Positions 52,702-60,400 of a DNA stretch of 64,000 bases are shown piece by piece. The position numbers and the translations under genes were made by a program. The stretch is taken from assembly GCA_017546455.1 (NCBI GenBank), contig JAFYWY010000005.1, positions 1 to 64,000 on the forward strand, given 5' to 3'. A model generated the notes under the pieces. That model was not told the origin of the DNA, made no database searches, and was given only the letters and a program-made list of their open reading frames with translations. How positions within the stretch are numbered: position 1 is the first letter of the stretch; every line of letters begins with the position of its first letter. The stretch comes from Opitutales bacterium. GTDB lineage: Bacteria > Verrucomicrobiota > Verrucomicrobiia > Opitutales > UBA953.

Positions 52702-52733
52702 TGTGGGCTCATTCCAAAAATTACCTAATAGAT

Positions 52734-53618
52734 ATGGCAAATTCCACACCGCTTCTGATGCTCGGCATGCCCAAGGGCAGCCTCGAAGAATCCACGCTCG
52801 CACTCTTTGCGAAAGCCGGTTATCCCGTCGTTAAAAGCTCCCGTTCGTATCGCCCGTCTTTTGACGACCCGACTCTGGACGGCCGCTTCGTGCGCGCACA
52901 AGAAATCGCCCGCTATGTGGAACACGGTTATTTCGACTGCGGCCTGACCGGTTACGACTGGGTGGTGGAAAACAACGCCGACGTCGTCGAAGTCTGCGAC
53001 CTGGTTTACTCCCGCGCCTCCAATGTTCAGAGCCGCTGGGTCATCTGCGTCCCCGAAGCCTCCGATATCAAGACGGTCAAGGACCTTCAGGGTAAGCGCA
53101 TCGCCACGGAACTCGTCGGCACGACGCGCCGTTTCCTCGAAAGCCAGGGCGTCACGGCTCAGGTCGAGTTCTCTTGGGGTGCTACGGAAGTCAAGGTTCC
53201 GGATTTGGCGGACGCCATCGTTGACCTGACGGAAACCGGTAGCTCGATCAAGGCGAACAAACTGCGTATCGTCGACACGATTTTGAAGACCAACACCAAG
53301 CTCATCGCCAACAAGCAGGCTTGGGAGAACCCGGAAAAGCGCGCCAAGATTGAATCCATCGCCATGATGCTCCAATCGGCGCTTACGGCAAAGCACCTCG
53401 TCGGCCTGAAGTTCAACCTCCCGCGCGAGAAACTCGACGAGGTCGTCGAAAAGCTCCCCGCGATGCGTAATCCGACGATTTCCCCGCTCTCGAACGACGC
53501 GTGGATTGCGGTTGAAACGATTATCGACAGCAAGCTGACGCGCGACATCATTCCCGCGCTCAAGGCCTGCCAGGCGGAAGGCATCATCGAATATCCGCTC
53601 AACAAGGTCGTTTACTAA
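52734..53618 (+). CDS. hisG: ATP phosphoribosyltransferase, long form
   Basis: A 294-residue first enzyme of histidine synthesis. The N-terminal GMPKGSLEESTLALFAKAGY, the YFDCGLTGYDWVVEN block and DAIVDLTETGSSIKANKLRI (PRPP site) are typical. The last ~75 residues (KFNLPREKLDEVVEKLPAMRNPTIS and beyond) form the regulatory HisG_C domain, so it is the self-contained long form that does not need HisZ. ATG 52734 matches the family start; an upstream in-frame GTG at 52701 is unlikely. Confidence 0.95.
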   Translation: MANSTPLLMLGMPKGSLEESTLALFAKAGYPVVKSSRSYRPSFDDPTLDGRFVRAQEIARYVEHGYFDCGLTGYDWVVENNADVVEVCDLVYSRASNVQSRWVICVPEASDIKTVKDLQGKRIATELVGTTRRFLESQGVTAQVEFSWGATEVKVPDLADAIVDLTETGSSIKANKLRIVDTILKTNTKLIANKQAWENPEKRAKIESIAMMLQSALTAKHLVGLKFNLPREKLDEVVEKLPAMRNPTISPLSNDAWIAVETIIDSKLTRDIIPALKACQAEGIIEYPLNKVVY

Positions 53619-53642
53619 GCTTCCTTTCGGATTCCGAAATAA

Positions 53643-53684
53643 AAAGAGCGGCATCTCCGGTAAGAGATGCCGCTCTTTTTGTCT
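53643..53684. terminator. Bidirectional terminator between hisG and the phosphorylase gene
   Basis: Arms AAAGAGCGGCATCTC and GAGATGCCGCTCTTT with a short CGGTAA loop; A-run left, T-run right. Confidence 0.92.
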
Positions 53685-53696
53685 TTCGGGAAGCCC

Positions 53697-55037
53697 TTAA
53701 GCAACGCGTTCGACGATGAGACCGATGTCGTTCGGGCGCTTCGGCGCGAGGCGGTAAGCGCTACGGAAGTATTCCATCGCCTTATCGAGATTCGATTCGT
53801 CGTTGTAAAGAATTTCGACAAGCGGTTCGCCCTGCTTGACCTGCGTTCCGACCTTCTTGAGGTTGACCAGGCCGACAGCGGGATCGTAGGAACCGTCCTT
53901 GCGCTTGGCCAACTCCTGAACACCGCGGGCAATCATGCCGGCGTTGATCATGTGAACATAGCCGCGCTTGGCTGCGGGGAGCTTCTTGGAATACTTTGCC
54001 TTCGGGAATTTTTCCGGATTGTCGATCCAGTCCGCCTTGCCGCCCTGAGCGACCACCATATCGCGGAACTTCTTCAACGCGGAACCGTCCTTGAGCGCAC
54101 GCTCGACAGACTGCTTTGCGGAAAGCGTCGAACCGGCAACACCGGCAAGACGGACCATTTCCATTCCGAGCTTGAGCAGAAGCTCCTTCAGGTCTTCCGG
54201 ACCTTCGCCCTTGAGCAATTCAACGACTTCGAGCAATTCCAAGCCCGTACCGACGGTATTGCCGAGCGGCTGGTTCGCATCCGTCACGAGAGCGACGCAA
54301 CGGCGGGACATCCCGCGGGCGACACGCGTAATCGTGCGGGCAAGTTGCTTTGCCTGTTCCAAATCGCGAATGTAGGAGCCGTTGCCCCACTTCACGTCCA
54401 CGACGAGCCCTTCGCAACCTTCCGCAAATTTCTTGGAAAGAATGCTGCTCGTGATGAGCGGAAGGCTCGAAACCGTAGCCGTCTGCTGGCGCAAATCACT
54501 GAGCATGTCGTCAATCGGCGCAATGTGGTTGCTCTGCTCGACGATGGCGCAACCGACGCGGCGCAGAACCGTTTCGTAGTCTTTCACGGAGAGATTCGCC
54601 TTAAAGCCGGGGATGGCCTTCATCTTGTCCACCGAGGTAATGATGAAGTCTTCATCCTTGGACACCATCGTGGGAACGACGACGCCGCAAGCCGCCGAAA
54701 GCGCCGCGAGAGCAATCGTCGTCTTATCGCCGACGCCGCCGGTCGAAACCTTCGACATTTTCGGATCCGTAATGCTGTTGAGTTCGACCGTATCCCCGGA
54801 GAACATCATTTCTTCGGAAAGCGCCGACATCTCATTCGCCGACATCGATTTGAAATAAATAGCCATCAACAGCGCAGCCTGTTGGGAGAGCGGCATCTGC
54901 TCATTGATAATAGCATCTACGATTGTCCGAATTTCATCGCTCGTGAATTCGCCGCCGTCACGTTTCTTCTCGATGAGATAGGCGTAGGTGGAACGCATAT
55001 CTTTCTCTTTCTTACTGTCCGTTTTTTTCTCTGCCAT
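53697..55037 (-). CDS. Pyrimidine-nucleoside (thymidine) phosphorylase
   Basis: A 446-residue family 3 glycosyltransferase releasing ribose- or deoxyribose-1-phosphate from pyrimidine nucleosides. The phosphate-binding VSTGGVGDKTT, the N-terminal DGGEFTSDEIRTIVDAI, and the C-terminal barrel-sandwich (RGYVHMINA ... VKQGEPLVEIL) are present. DeoA and Pdp cannot be distinguished with certainty by eye. The start is ATG 55037, or 54998 if the Lys-rich leader is not translated. Single-gene unit; the next 253 bp up to gspG hold only upstream regions. Confidence 0.9.
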   Translation of the reverse strand: MAEKKTDSKKEKDMRSTYAYLIEKKRDGGEFTSDEIRTIVDAIINEQMPLSQQAALLMAIYFKSMSANEMSALSEEMMFSGDTVELNSITDPKMSKVSTGGVGDKTTIALAALSAACGVVVPTMVSKDEDFIITSVDKMKAIPGFKANLSVKDYETVLRRVGCAIVEQSNHIAPIDDMLSDLRQQTATVSSLPLITSSILSKKFAEGCEGLVVDVKWGNGSYIRDLEQAKQLARTITRVARGMSRRCVALVTDANQPLGNTVGTGLELLEVVELLKGEGPEDLKELLLKLGMEMVRLAGVAGSTLSAKQSVERALKDGSALKKFRDMVVAQGGKADWIDNPEKFPKAKYSKKLPAAKRGYVHMINAGMIARGVQELAKRKDGSYDPAVGLVNLKKVGTQVKQGEPLVEILYNDESNLDKAMEYFRSAYRLAPKRPNDIGLIVERVA

Positions 55038-55290
55038 TTTGGTATAGTTTATTTTCTACGTTTGTCGGGTTAAAAGCCGATGTTAGCGAATAAGATTACC
55101 GAAAAAATTCAAAACGTCGAGAATAAAAAATCTCGACAAGAAAGATTTTTAAGGATAAAGGAGGTTCTCGGGGGTAGGATTTTTCGTTTTTTCGGAGCAT
55201 CCCGTTTTTCGGAAAATAATTATAAATTTAATGAAACTTTCTCCGCGTTTATGCGTTGCCTGCTTCTAAGAAAGGCAACAAATTAGATTT

Positions 55291-55713
55291 ATGCAAAACA
55301 ACCGTATCTTCCCCCGCACCTCCTCTCTCCGCAACCGCCGCGGTTTCACGCTGATGGAAATCATCATCGTCATCGCGCTCATCGCCCTCATCGTCGGCGC
55401 CGGATTCAGCAATCTCGGCGGCATTTTCTCCGACAACCAGAAAAAGATCGCGGAAACGGATATTCAAGCGCTCGAAACACCGCTTTTCGCTTATCAGGTA
55501 AAGCACGGCGCCTACCCGACCACGGAAGAGGGCCTGCAGGCGGTCGTCAGCTCGGGCGAACTCAAAAAGCTCCCCGAAGACCCCTGGAAGCGTCCGTTCA
55601 ATTATCGCTTCCCGGGTGAAAAGAACAAGGGTGGCTACGATCTGTGGTCGTTCGGTCCGGACGGCGTCGAAAGCGAAGACGACATCACGAACTGGGCCGG
55701 AGCGACGAAGTAA
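55291..55713 (+). CDS. gspG: Type II secretion major pseudopilin
   Basis: 140 residues, first gene of the secretion operon. The prepilin site is RRG|FTLMEIIIVIALIALIVG, with Gly at -1 and Glu at +5. The C-terminal calcium-loop region YDLWSFGPDGVESEDDITNW is diagnostic of GspG, as is the ALETPLFAYQVKHGAYPTTEEGL segment. A GAAAGG ribosome site precedes the start. Just upstream, GTTGCCT/AGGCAAC (about 55254-55279) can form a hairpin that includes this site and might modulate translation. Confidence 0.95.
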   Translation: MQNNRIFPRTSSLRNRRGFTLMEIIIVIALIALIVGAGFSNLGGIFSDNQKKIAETDIQALETPLFAYQVKHGAYPTTEEGLQAVVSSGELKKLPEDPWKRPFNYRFPGEKNKGGYDLWSFGPDGVESEDDITNWAGATK

Positions 55714-55753
55714 TCGCCCCCGCACCTTTTCTCCGCAGCAACGCCGGCATATC

Positions 55754-56245
55754 ATGCGAAAACGCGCATTCACGCTGATTGAAATCATCGTCGTCATCGC
55801 GCTCATCGCCCTGATCGCCGGCGTTGCCGTATTGCGCTTCGATTTGTTTATTCCCGCCTTGGAAAAGCCGGCGCCCGAGAAGCTCGTCTTCCGCGCCTGC
55901 ACGCTCGCCGCCCACAAAGCCTGGACGCAGAAGAGCCGCTTTTTCCTCCGCCTCAACGAAACGCGTAATATCCTGACAATCGAAGACGTCCGAGGCAACG
56001 TAATCGAAAGCTTCCGTCTGCCGACCGAGGGCAACGACGCGCGGGAGCTCTGCTTCCGTCTCGATCCGCGCGACGGCACCCGCCTTTTCGCCGTGGACAG
56101 CATGAAGGAAATCTACGAAATCGAATTCCACCCGTCGGGTTGCTCGACACCCGCCGTCATCGAAATCATCAAAAACCGCCGCACGGAAAAGATCTTCCAA
56201 ACAGATCCCTTCTCCGGCGGACTTACGGAGCGTCCCGCACTATGA
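55754..56245 (+). CDS. Minor pseudopilin GspH-like
   Basis: 163 residues, started at ATG 55754 so that the prepilin sequence RKRA|FTLIEIIVVIALIALIAG is N-terminal. Ala replaces Gly at -1, as in the next two genes, while Glu at +5 is kept. The globular part is unlike the other pseudopilins and matches the GspH position in the operon. Its stop overlaps the start of the next gene (ATGA). Confidence 0.85.
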   Translation: MRKRAFTLIEIIVVIALIALIAGVAVLRFDLFIPALEKPAPEKLVFRACTLAAHKAWTQKSRFFLRLNETRNILTIEDVRGNVIESFRLPTEGNDARELCFRLDPRDGTRLFAVDSMKEIYEIEFHPSGCSTPAVIEIIKNRRTEKIFQTDPFSGGLTERPAL

Positions 56246-56697
56246 AGCGCCTTTCCCGCAGAGCCTTTACGCTGATTGAAGTCGTCGTCGCGATTGCCAT
56301 TTTCGCGGTTACGGCGGGAACCCTGCTCGCCGCCATCGGGAATGCTTATGCGGCTCAAAGCTCCCTTTCGAAGCGCGACTCCCGCCACGAAGACCGCCGC
56401 GAAATCATGCGCATTCTACTCGCCGAATCGGAAAACGACAGCGACAAGCTCGACGCCGGCGGAGATTACGAGAGCCTCGACGGCGAAAAAGCAAGCTGGA
56501 GCGCGGAAGCGGAAGAAACACCCCAGGCCGGCCTGTTTCGCGTGACCGTCTTCGTCGATTGGGACAAAGATTCCGAAACGGAAAGCTTTTTCTTCTACGC
56601 TTTCCGCCCCGACTGGAAATCGCAATTCGACAACCAGGAAGTCCTCCTCGAAGACCTGAGAGAAATTTTCCCGCTCGACCGTTTCGACACTTTCTAA
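56242..56697 (+). CDS. Minor pseudopilin GspI-like
   Basis: 151 residues beginning at ATG 56242 inside the previous stop region. Prepilin motif RRA|FTLIEVVVAIAIFAVTAG. The downstream region (WSAEAEETPQAGLFRVTVFVDW) has the GspI-like short beta domain. It belongs to the tip complex with GspJ and GspK. Confidence 0.85.
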   Translation: MKRLSRRAFTLIEVVVAIAIFAVTAGTLLAAIGNAYAAQSSLSKRDSRHEDRREIMRILLAESENDSDKLDAGGDYESLDGEKASWSAEAEETPQAGLFRVTVFVDWDKDSETESFFFYAFRPDWKSQFDNQEVLLEDLREIFPLDRFDTF

Positions 56698-56698
56698 A

Positions 56699-57364
56699 AT
56701 GCATCGCCGCTCCGACAGTCTGCGTCTCCGTATCCGACGGGCATTTACGCTCCTCGAAGTCGTTATCGCCATCGCGTTGGCGGGCATCTTGCTGACGGCA
56801 AGCGCCGGCGTTGTCATGAACACGGTAAATCTTTGGGATAAATCCGAAAACATCGCCTCGCTCGACCGCCACCTCGCCGGCTTGGACCGCTTTCTTTCCG
56901 CGCTGATTGAAACACAGAAGACCACCCAGGTCGCACAAAGCAGCACCGGAAAAAAAATCGTAGGCTGTACCTGGACGCAACCGCCGGACAAAGACGAAAG
57001 CTTCCCGCAGTTTACCCTCACCGAAGCCTACCCGATTCTCCAGCTCGAAGAAAAACCGACACCGAAAATCACCGCCTGGCTCTACTGGGACAACGACGGA
57101 CTTTGGCTCATTTCGCAAAGCCCGCGCCAACGCAACGACAACGAAAGTAATGTGAGCTTCACACTGCTCTCTCCGCTTTTGGACTCCGTTCGCATTCTGG
57201 TTTGGGAAGAAGAAGCCGGCACCTGGGAGGCCGTCGACACCGTGGAATCCGAAACACTGCAAAGCCGCGCCCTGCGACTCGCCCTGCGCTTCAACGAAAA
57301 CGGGAAAACCCGCGAGCGTGTCTTCACTTTATCCAAAGTCCTTGCAGGAGGCATTACCTACTAA
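56699..57364 (+). CDS. Minor pseudopilin GspJ-like
   Basis: 221 residues. Prepilin motif RRA|FTLLEVVIAIALAGILLTA after a 14-residue leader. The larger globular domain has LDRFLSALIETQKTTQVA and ends in RERVFTLSKVLAGG. Position and size fit GspJ of the pseudopilus tip. It starts 2 bp after the preceding stop and is followed directly by gspK. Confidence 0.85.
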   Translation: MHRRSDSLRLRIRRAFTLLEVVIAIALAGILLTASAGVVMNTVNLWDKSENIASLDRHLAGLDRFLSALIETQKTTQVAQSSTGKKIVGCTWTQPPDKDESFPQFTLTEAYPILQLEEKPTPKITAWLYWDNDGLWLISQSPRQRNDNESNVSFTLLSPLLDSVRILVWEEEAGTWEAVDTVESETLQSRALRLALRFNENGKTRERVFTLSKVLAGGITY

Positions 57365-57365
57365 A

Positions 57366-58409
57366 ATGCGCCGCCGACAAAAATTCTCCCGCTTCTTCGC
57401 TGCCGCCCGTTCCCGCGCCGGCGCAGCCCTGCTCGTCGTCCTCGGCTTCGTCGTCCTGCTCGCGATGCTCACGATCGGAATTCTGAAAAATGCTCAGCGC
57501 GAAATCCTTTGGCAGGCCGAAGGCTACGCGCGCCCGCAACTCGAAATTGCCGCCTGCACTGCCCTGGAATCCGCTCTCGCCGTCATTGCGAACTTCCAGA
57601 ACATCGACGGCGCCGTTTACGCCCCGCAACAGGGATGGAACGACGCGCTCGCACTCGCCGGATTCGAATACGTCCCCGCAGAAAACGCTTGGCGCTTCGA
57701 CGATAAAACGCTCATTTCCGTCAGCTTCTTCGACGAATCCTCCCGCTTCCCGATCAACAAGCTTTCGGAAAGCGAACTGACAAATCTTTTCATCGCACTC
57801 GGCATTTCCGACTCCGACGCCGCCAACCTTAGCGCCTGCTTTGCCGACTGGATCGACTCCGACGACAACGCCCGCACCAACGGCGCAGAAATCGACGACT
57901 ACGAAGGCTTCGACGCCGAGTACATCCCGCCGAACCGCGAACTGAGCGACCTGCGGGAAATCCGCCACATCAAGCATTTCAGGGAAGTCTTCTTCGAAGA
58001 GGACGATCGCCCGAACGCACTCTTCCGCCAACTCGAATCCGCAGTCTCACTCATTGCCTCCTCCGGCAAACCCAATGTCAATACGGCCTCCGACGCCGCA
58101 CTCGACGTCCTCTGCTACGAAACCGACGTCAACGAAAACGCGCTACGGGACTACCGCAGTCCGCAGGAGCATTTCGGGGCTTCCGGCGGCATCTTCCGCA
58201 ACGCAAACGACCTTTCGCGCGCAGGAGCCGAATCCCTTGCAAATAAAGTTTCGTTCGCGGTCCGCACACTCCGTATCACGGCCACGGCACGGCGCGGCAC
58301 CGCCAGCTTCGTCCTCGAAACCTGCGTCGAAATCGCATCCTCCCGCGGAGGTTCCAATTCCACGCCCTTCACCCTCATTGAGCGCAAAGAGAATATCCGC
58401 CGAGAATAG
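57366..58409 (+). CDS. gspK: Minor pseudopilin GspK (tip)
   Basis: 347 residues from ATG 57366. The hydrophobic N-terminus AGAALLVVLGFVVLLAMLTI lacks the Glu at +5, as is usual for GspK. The GspK domain blocks are ESSRFPINKLSESELTNLF, FADWIDSDDNARTNGAE and the later GKPNVNTASDAALDVLCY. GspK caps the pseudopilus with GspI and GspJ. The saposin-like alpha domain is present, so the protein looks complete. Confidence 0.92.
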   Translation: MRRRQKFSRFFAAARSRAGAALLVVLGFVVLLAMLTIGILKNAQREILWQAEGYARPQLEIAACTALESALAVIANFQNIDGAVYAPQQGWNDALALAGFEYVPAENAWRFDDKTLISVSFFDESSRFPINKLSESELTNLFIALGISDSDAANLSACFADWIDSDDNARTNGAEIDDYEGFDAEYIPPNRELSDLREIRHIKHFREVFFEEDDRPNALFRQLESAVSLIASSGKPNVNTASDAALDVLCYETDVNENALRDYRSPQEHFGASGGIFRNANDLSRAGAESLANKVSFAVRTLRITATARRGTASFVLETCVEIASSRGGSNSTPFTLIERKENIRRE

Positions 58410-58442
58410 CATTCGTAAAATTTCCTTAAAGTTGCATAATCT

Positions 58443-59816
58443 TTGAAACTTCCCCCCGAAATCTGCGTTGAAAAAATCAGTATCGTGAACTCCCTTTCTT
58501 CCCAGTCCCCCGAAAAAGCCCCGCCGATTGCGCTCTTTCCGTCGTGGCTCTTTTTCGTCGAAAACCTTGCAGCCGAGGCAAGCGCCACCCCCGAACAGCG
58601 TCGGGAGCAGGTCGCGCTCCACCTCGAAAGCTTCGCTCCGGTTCCCGCAGAGCAACTCCTGTCCGGCTTCATTTCCAAGCCCCGCAGCGATTCCGTTCTC
58701 TGCTACGCTGCCGCCCGCGAACGTTGCCGGGAACGCCTCGAAAAACTTCCCGCCCAAACGCTCCACTGCCTGCCCGCGTTCGCCCTTTGGGACAACGCCG
58801 AAGTCGCCGCCCCGCGCTGGGAATGGCTCGCCACCGAAGCTGAGCTGACGGCAATACTCATCGAGCCGGACAACGCCCTGCCCGTCCGCATTCTTTCCTG
58901 GGAACGGGACGGTTCTTCGCTCGACTCCGACGAAGCCCGCAACGCCCTGATCGCGGAATGCGCCGAACGTAAAAAAGAAATCCGTTCGACGGCCGCTCAC
59001 AAAGACGGCATCTACCTCTTCGACGAACAAATCATCGACCCGAAAAAACGTTGCGGAGAAATCCGCCTCAAGCGCCTCAACGCCGACGGCAGCCTCGTCG
59101 CCGCCGCCCGCGTTCTCCGCTTCACGTTTGCGGACGACTCCCTCTGGGATGCCGACATCCGCGATGCCGCAACTCTTTCCCGCGAACGCAAGGAACGCAA
59201 GCATGCCGCTCTTTGCAAACAGGCGCTCTCCGTCTGCGGCATCCTCGCCGTCGTTCTGGCCGTCCTCCAAATCGCCCTTTGGATTTTCGGCTACAAGACG
59301 CAACAGCTACTCGACAAGGAAGCCGCGCAACGCCCGCAAGTGGCCGATATTCGCGCCCAAGCCAAGCTGATTGCCGACATTTCGAAGGTGCAGGAAAACA
59401 AACTGCAAACCATCCGCACGGTTGCCGTTCTGAACGCGCAGCGCCCGAACGGCGTTGCCTTCTCCAATTTCAGCGGAAACGGGACCTCCGGCACGATTTC
59501 GGTGACGGGGACGGCCGAAAATATCACCCTCGCCAAGGAATTCGAAAAGAACCTGCACGCCTGCGGACTGTTTAAGGAGATTGTCTTCACGGCCAATATC
59601 GCCTCGGTAGGCGCTAATTTCTCGTTACAATGCCAGCCGGATAAGAACGCCATCGGCGAAATTGATTTCTACAATACGCCCGAAAAGGAAGACAGCTCCG
59701 CCGACAGCGAAGCCGCCGCGGAAGCGGAAGGCGAAGCAACTCCCGCCGAAGCTGCTCCCGAGGCGTCTGAAGAAGCCCCGAACAGCGAACCCGCAAGCGA
59801 AGGAGATAACCAATGA
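58443..59816 (+). CDS. GspL-like inner-membrane platform protein
   Basis: About 457 residues, starting at TTG 58443 or GTG 58485; neither has a strong ribosome site. The N-terminal ~250 residues resemble the cytoplasmic actin-like part of GspL/PilM in degenerate form. A single membrane helix lies at about 275-297 (ILAVVLAVLQIALWIFGYK), followed by a periplasmic ferredoxin-like part (TSGTISVTGTAENITLAKEF). The C-terminus adds an acidic Glu/Ala/Pro tail of about 50 residues. Overlaps the next gene by ATGA. Confidence 0.75.
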   Translation: MKLPPEICVEKISIVNSLSSQSPEKAPPIALFPSWLFFVENLAAEASATPEQRREQVALHLESFAPVPAEQLLSGFISKPRSDSVLCYAAARERCRERLEKLPAQTLHCLPAFALWDNAEVAAPRWEWLATEAELTAILIEPDNALPVRILSWERDGSSLDSDEARNALIAECAERKKEIRSTAAHKDGIYLFDEQIIDPKKRCGEIRLKRLNADGSLVAAARVLRFTFADDSLWDADIRDAATLSRERKERKHAALCKQALSVCGILAVVLAVLQIALWIFGYKTQQLLDKEAAQRPQVADIRAQAKLIADISKVQENKLQTIRTVAVLNAQRPNGVAFSNFSGNGTSGTISVTGTAENITLAKEFEKNLHACGLFKEIVFTANIASVGANFSLQCQPDKNAIGEIDFYNTPEKEDSSADSEAAAEAEGEATPAEAAPEASEEAPNSEPASEGDNQ

Positions 59817-60391
59817 AGTCACTTTTAGAAAAACTGACGCAAGCCCGGGAAAACCTGCGCACCAAGCAGGCAACGCCCCGCGAACGCGTCATGCTGCTCG
59901 GTCTCATCGGAGTCGCTCTCTTCATTTGGCTGATGAGCCTGACGAATAATTACCGGCAACTGAAAACGGAAAATGATGCCGCGACCCACGCAATCGCCCA
60001 AAACGAAATCGTACTCGGCACCCGCGACCTCGTCCAACGCCGCCTCGCCGAAAAGGCCCGCGAGCTCGACAAAAGCGCGGAAGTCTCGGGAACGGACCTG
60101 CTTTCCATCATCGGTGCTCTCGGCGCAGAAACGCAGCTGAAGCCCGAAAGCTCCCGCCCGACGAACAAAAGCCAGGCGCCTTTCGACATCATTTCCGTTC
60201 GCATCACGCTCCGGAATGCTCCGCTCGAAAACCTGATCGAATTCGACGAACGCATCTCCAACGAGTATCCCTCCGTCGCCGTCACCGAAGCCCGCTTCAC
60301 GCCGACTTCCGACGACGGGATGACGCTCACCGCCTCTTACGAAATCACCTCCTTCCTCCTGCAATCCTCTGCCTCCAACAAGCTCCGTTAA
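59813..60391 (+). CDS. GspM/PilO-like inner-membrane protein
   Basis: 192 residues: a short cytoplasmic start, one membrane helix (VMLLGLIGVALFIWLMSL), a coiled-coil (NNYRQLKTENDAATHAIAQN) and a ferredoxin-like periplasmic domain (VRITLRNAPLENLIEFDER). This is the topology of GspM, partner of GspL. Its start overlaps the gspL-like stop by 4 bp, indicating coupled translation. Confidence 0.8.
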   Translation: MKSLLEKLTQARENLRTKQATPRERVMLLGLIGVALFIWLMSLTNNYRQLKTENDAATHAIAQNEIVLGTRDLVQRRLAEKARELDKSAEVSGTDLLSIIGALGAETQLKPESSRPTNKSQAPFDIISVRITLRNAPLENLIEFDERISNEYPSVAVTEARFTPTSDDGMTLTASYEITSFLLQSSASNKLR

Positions 60392-60400
60392 TTTTTCGCC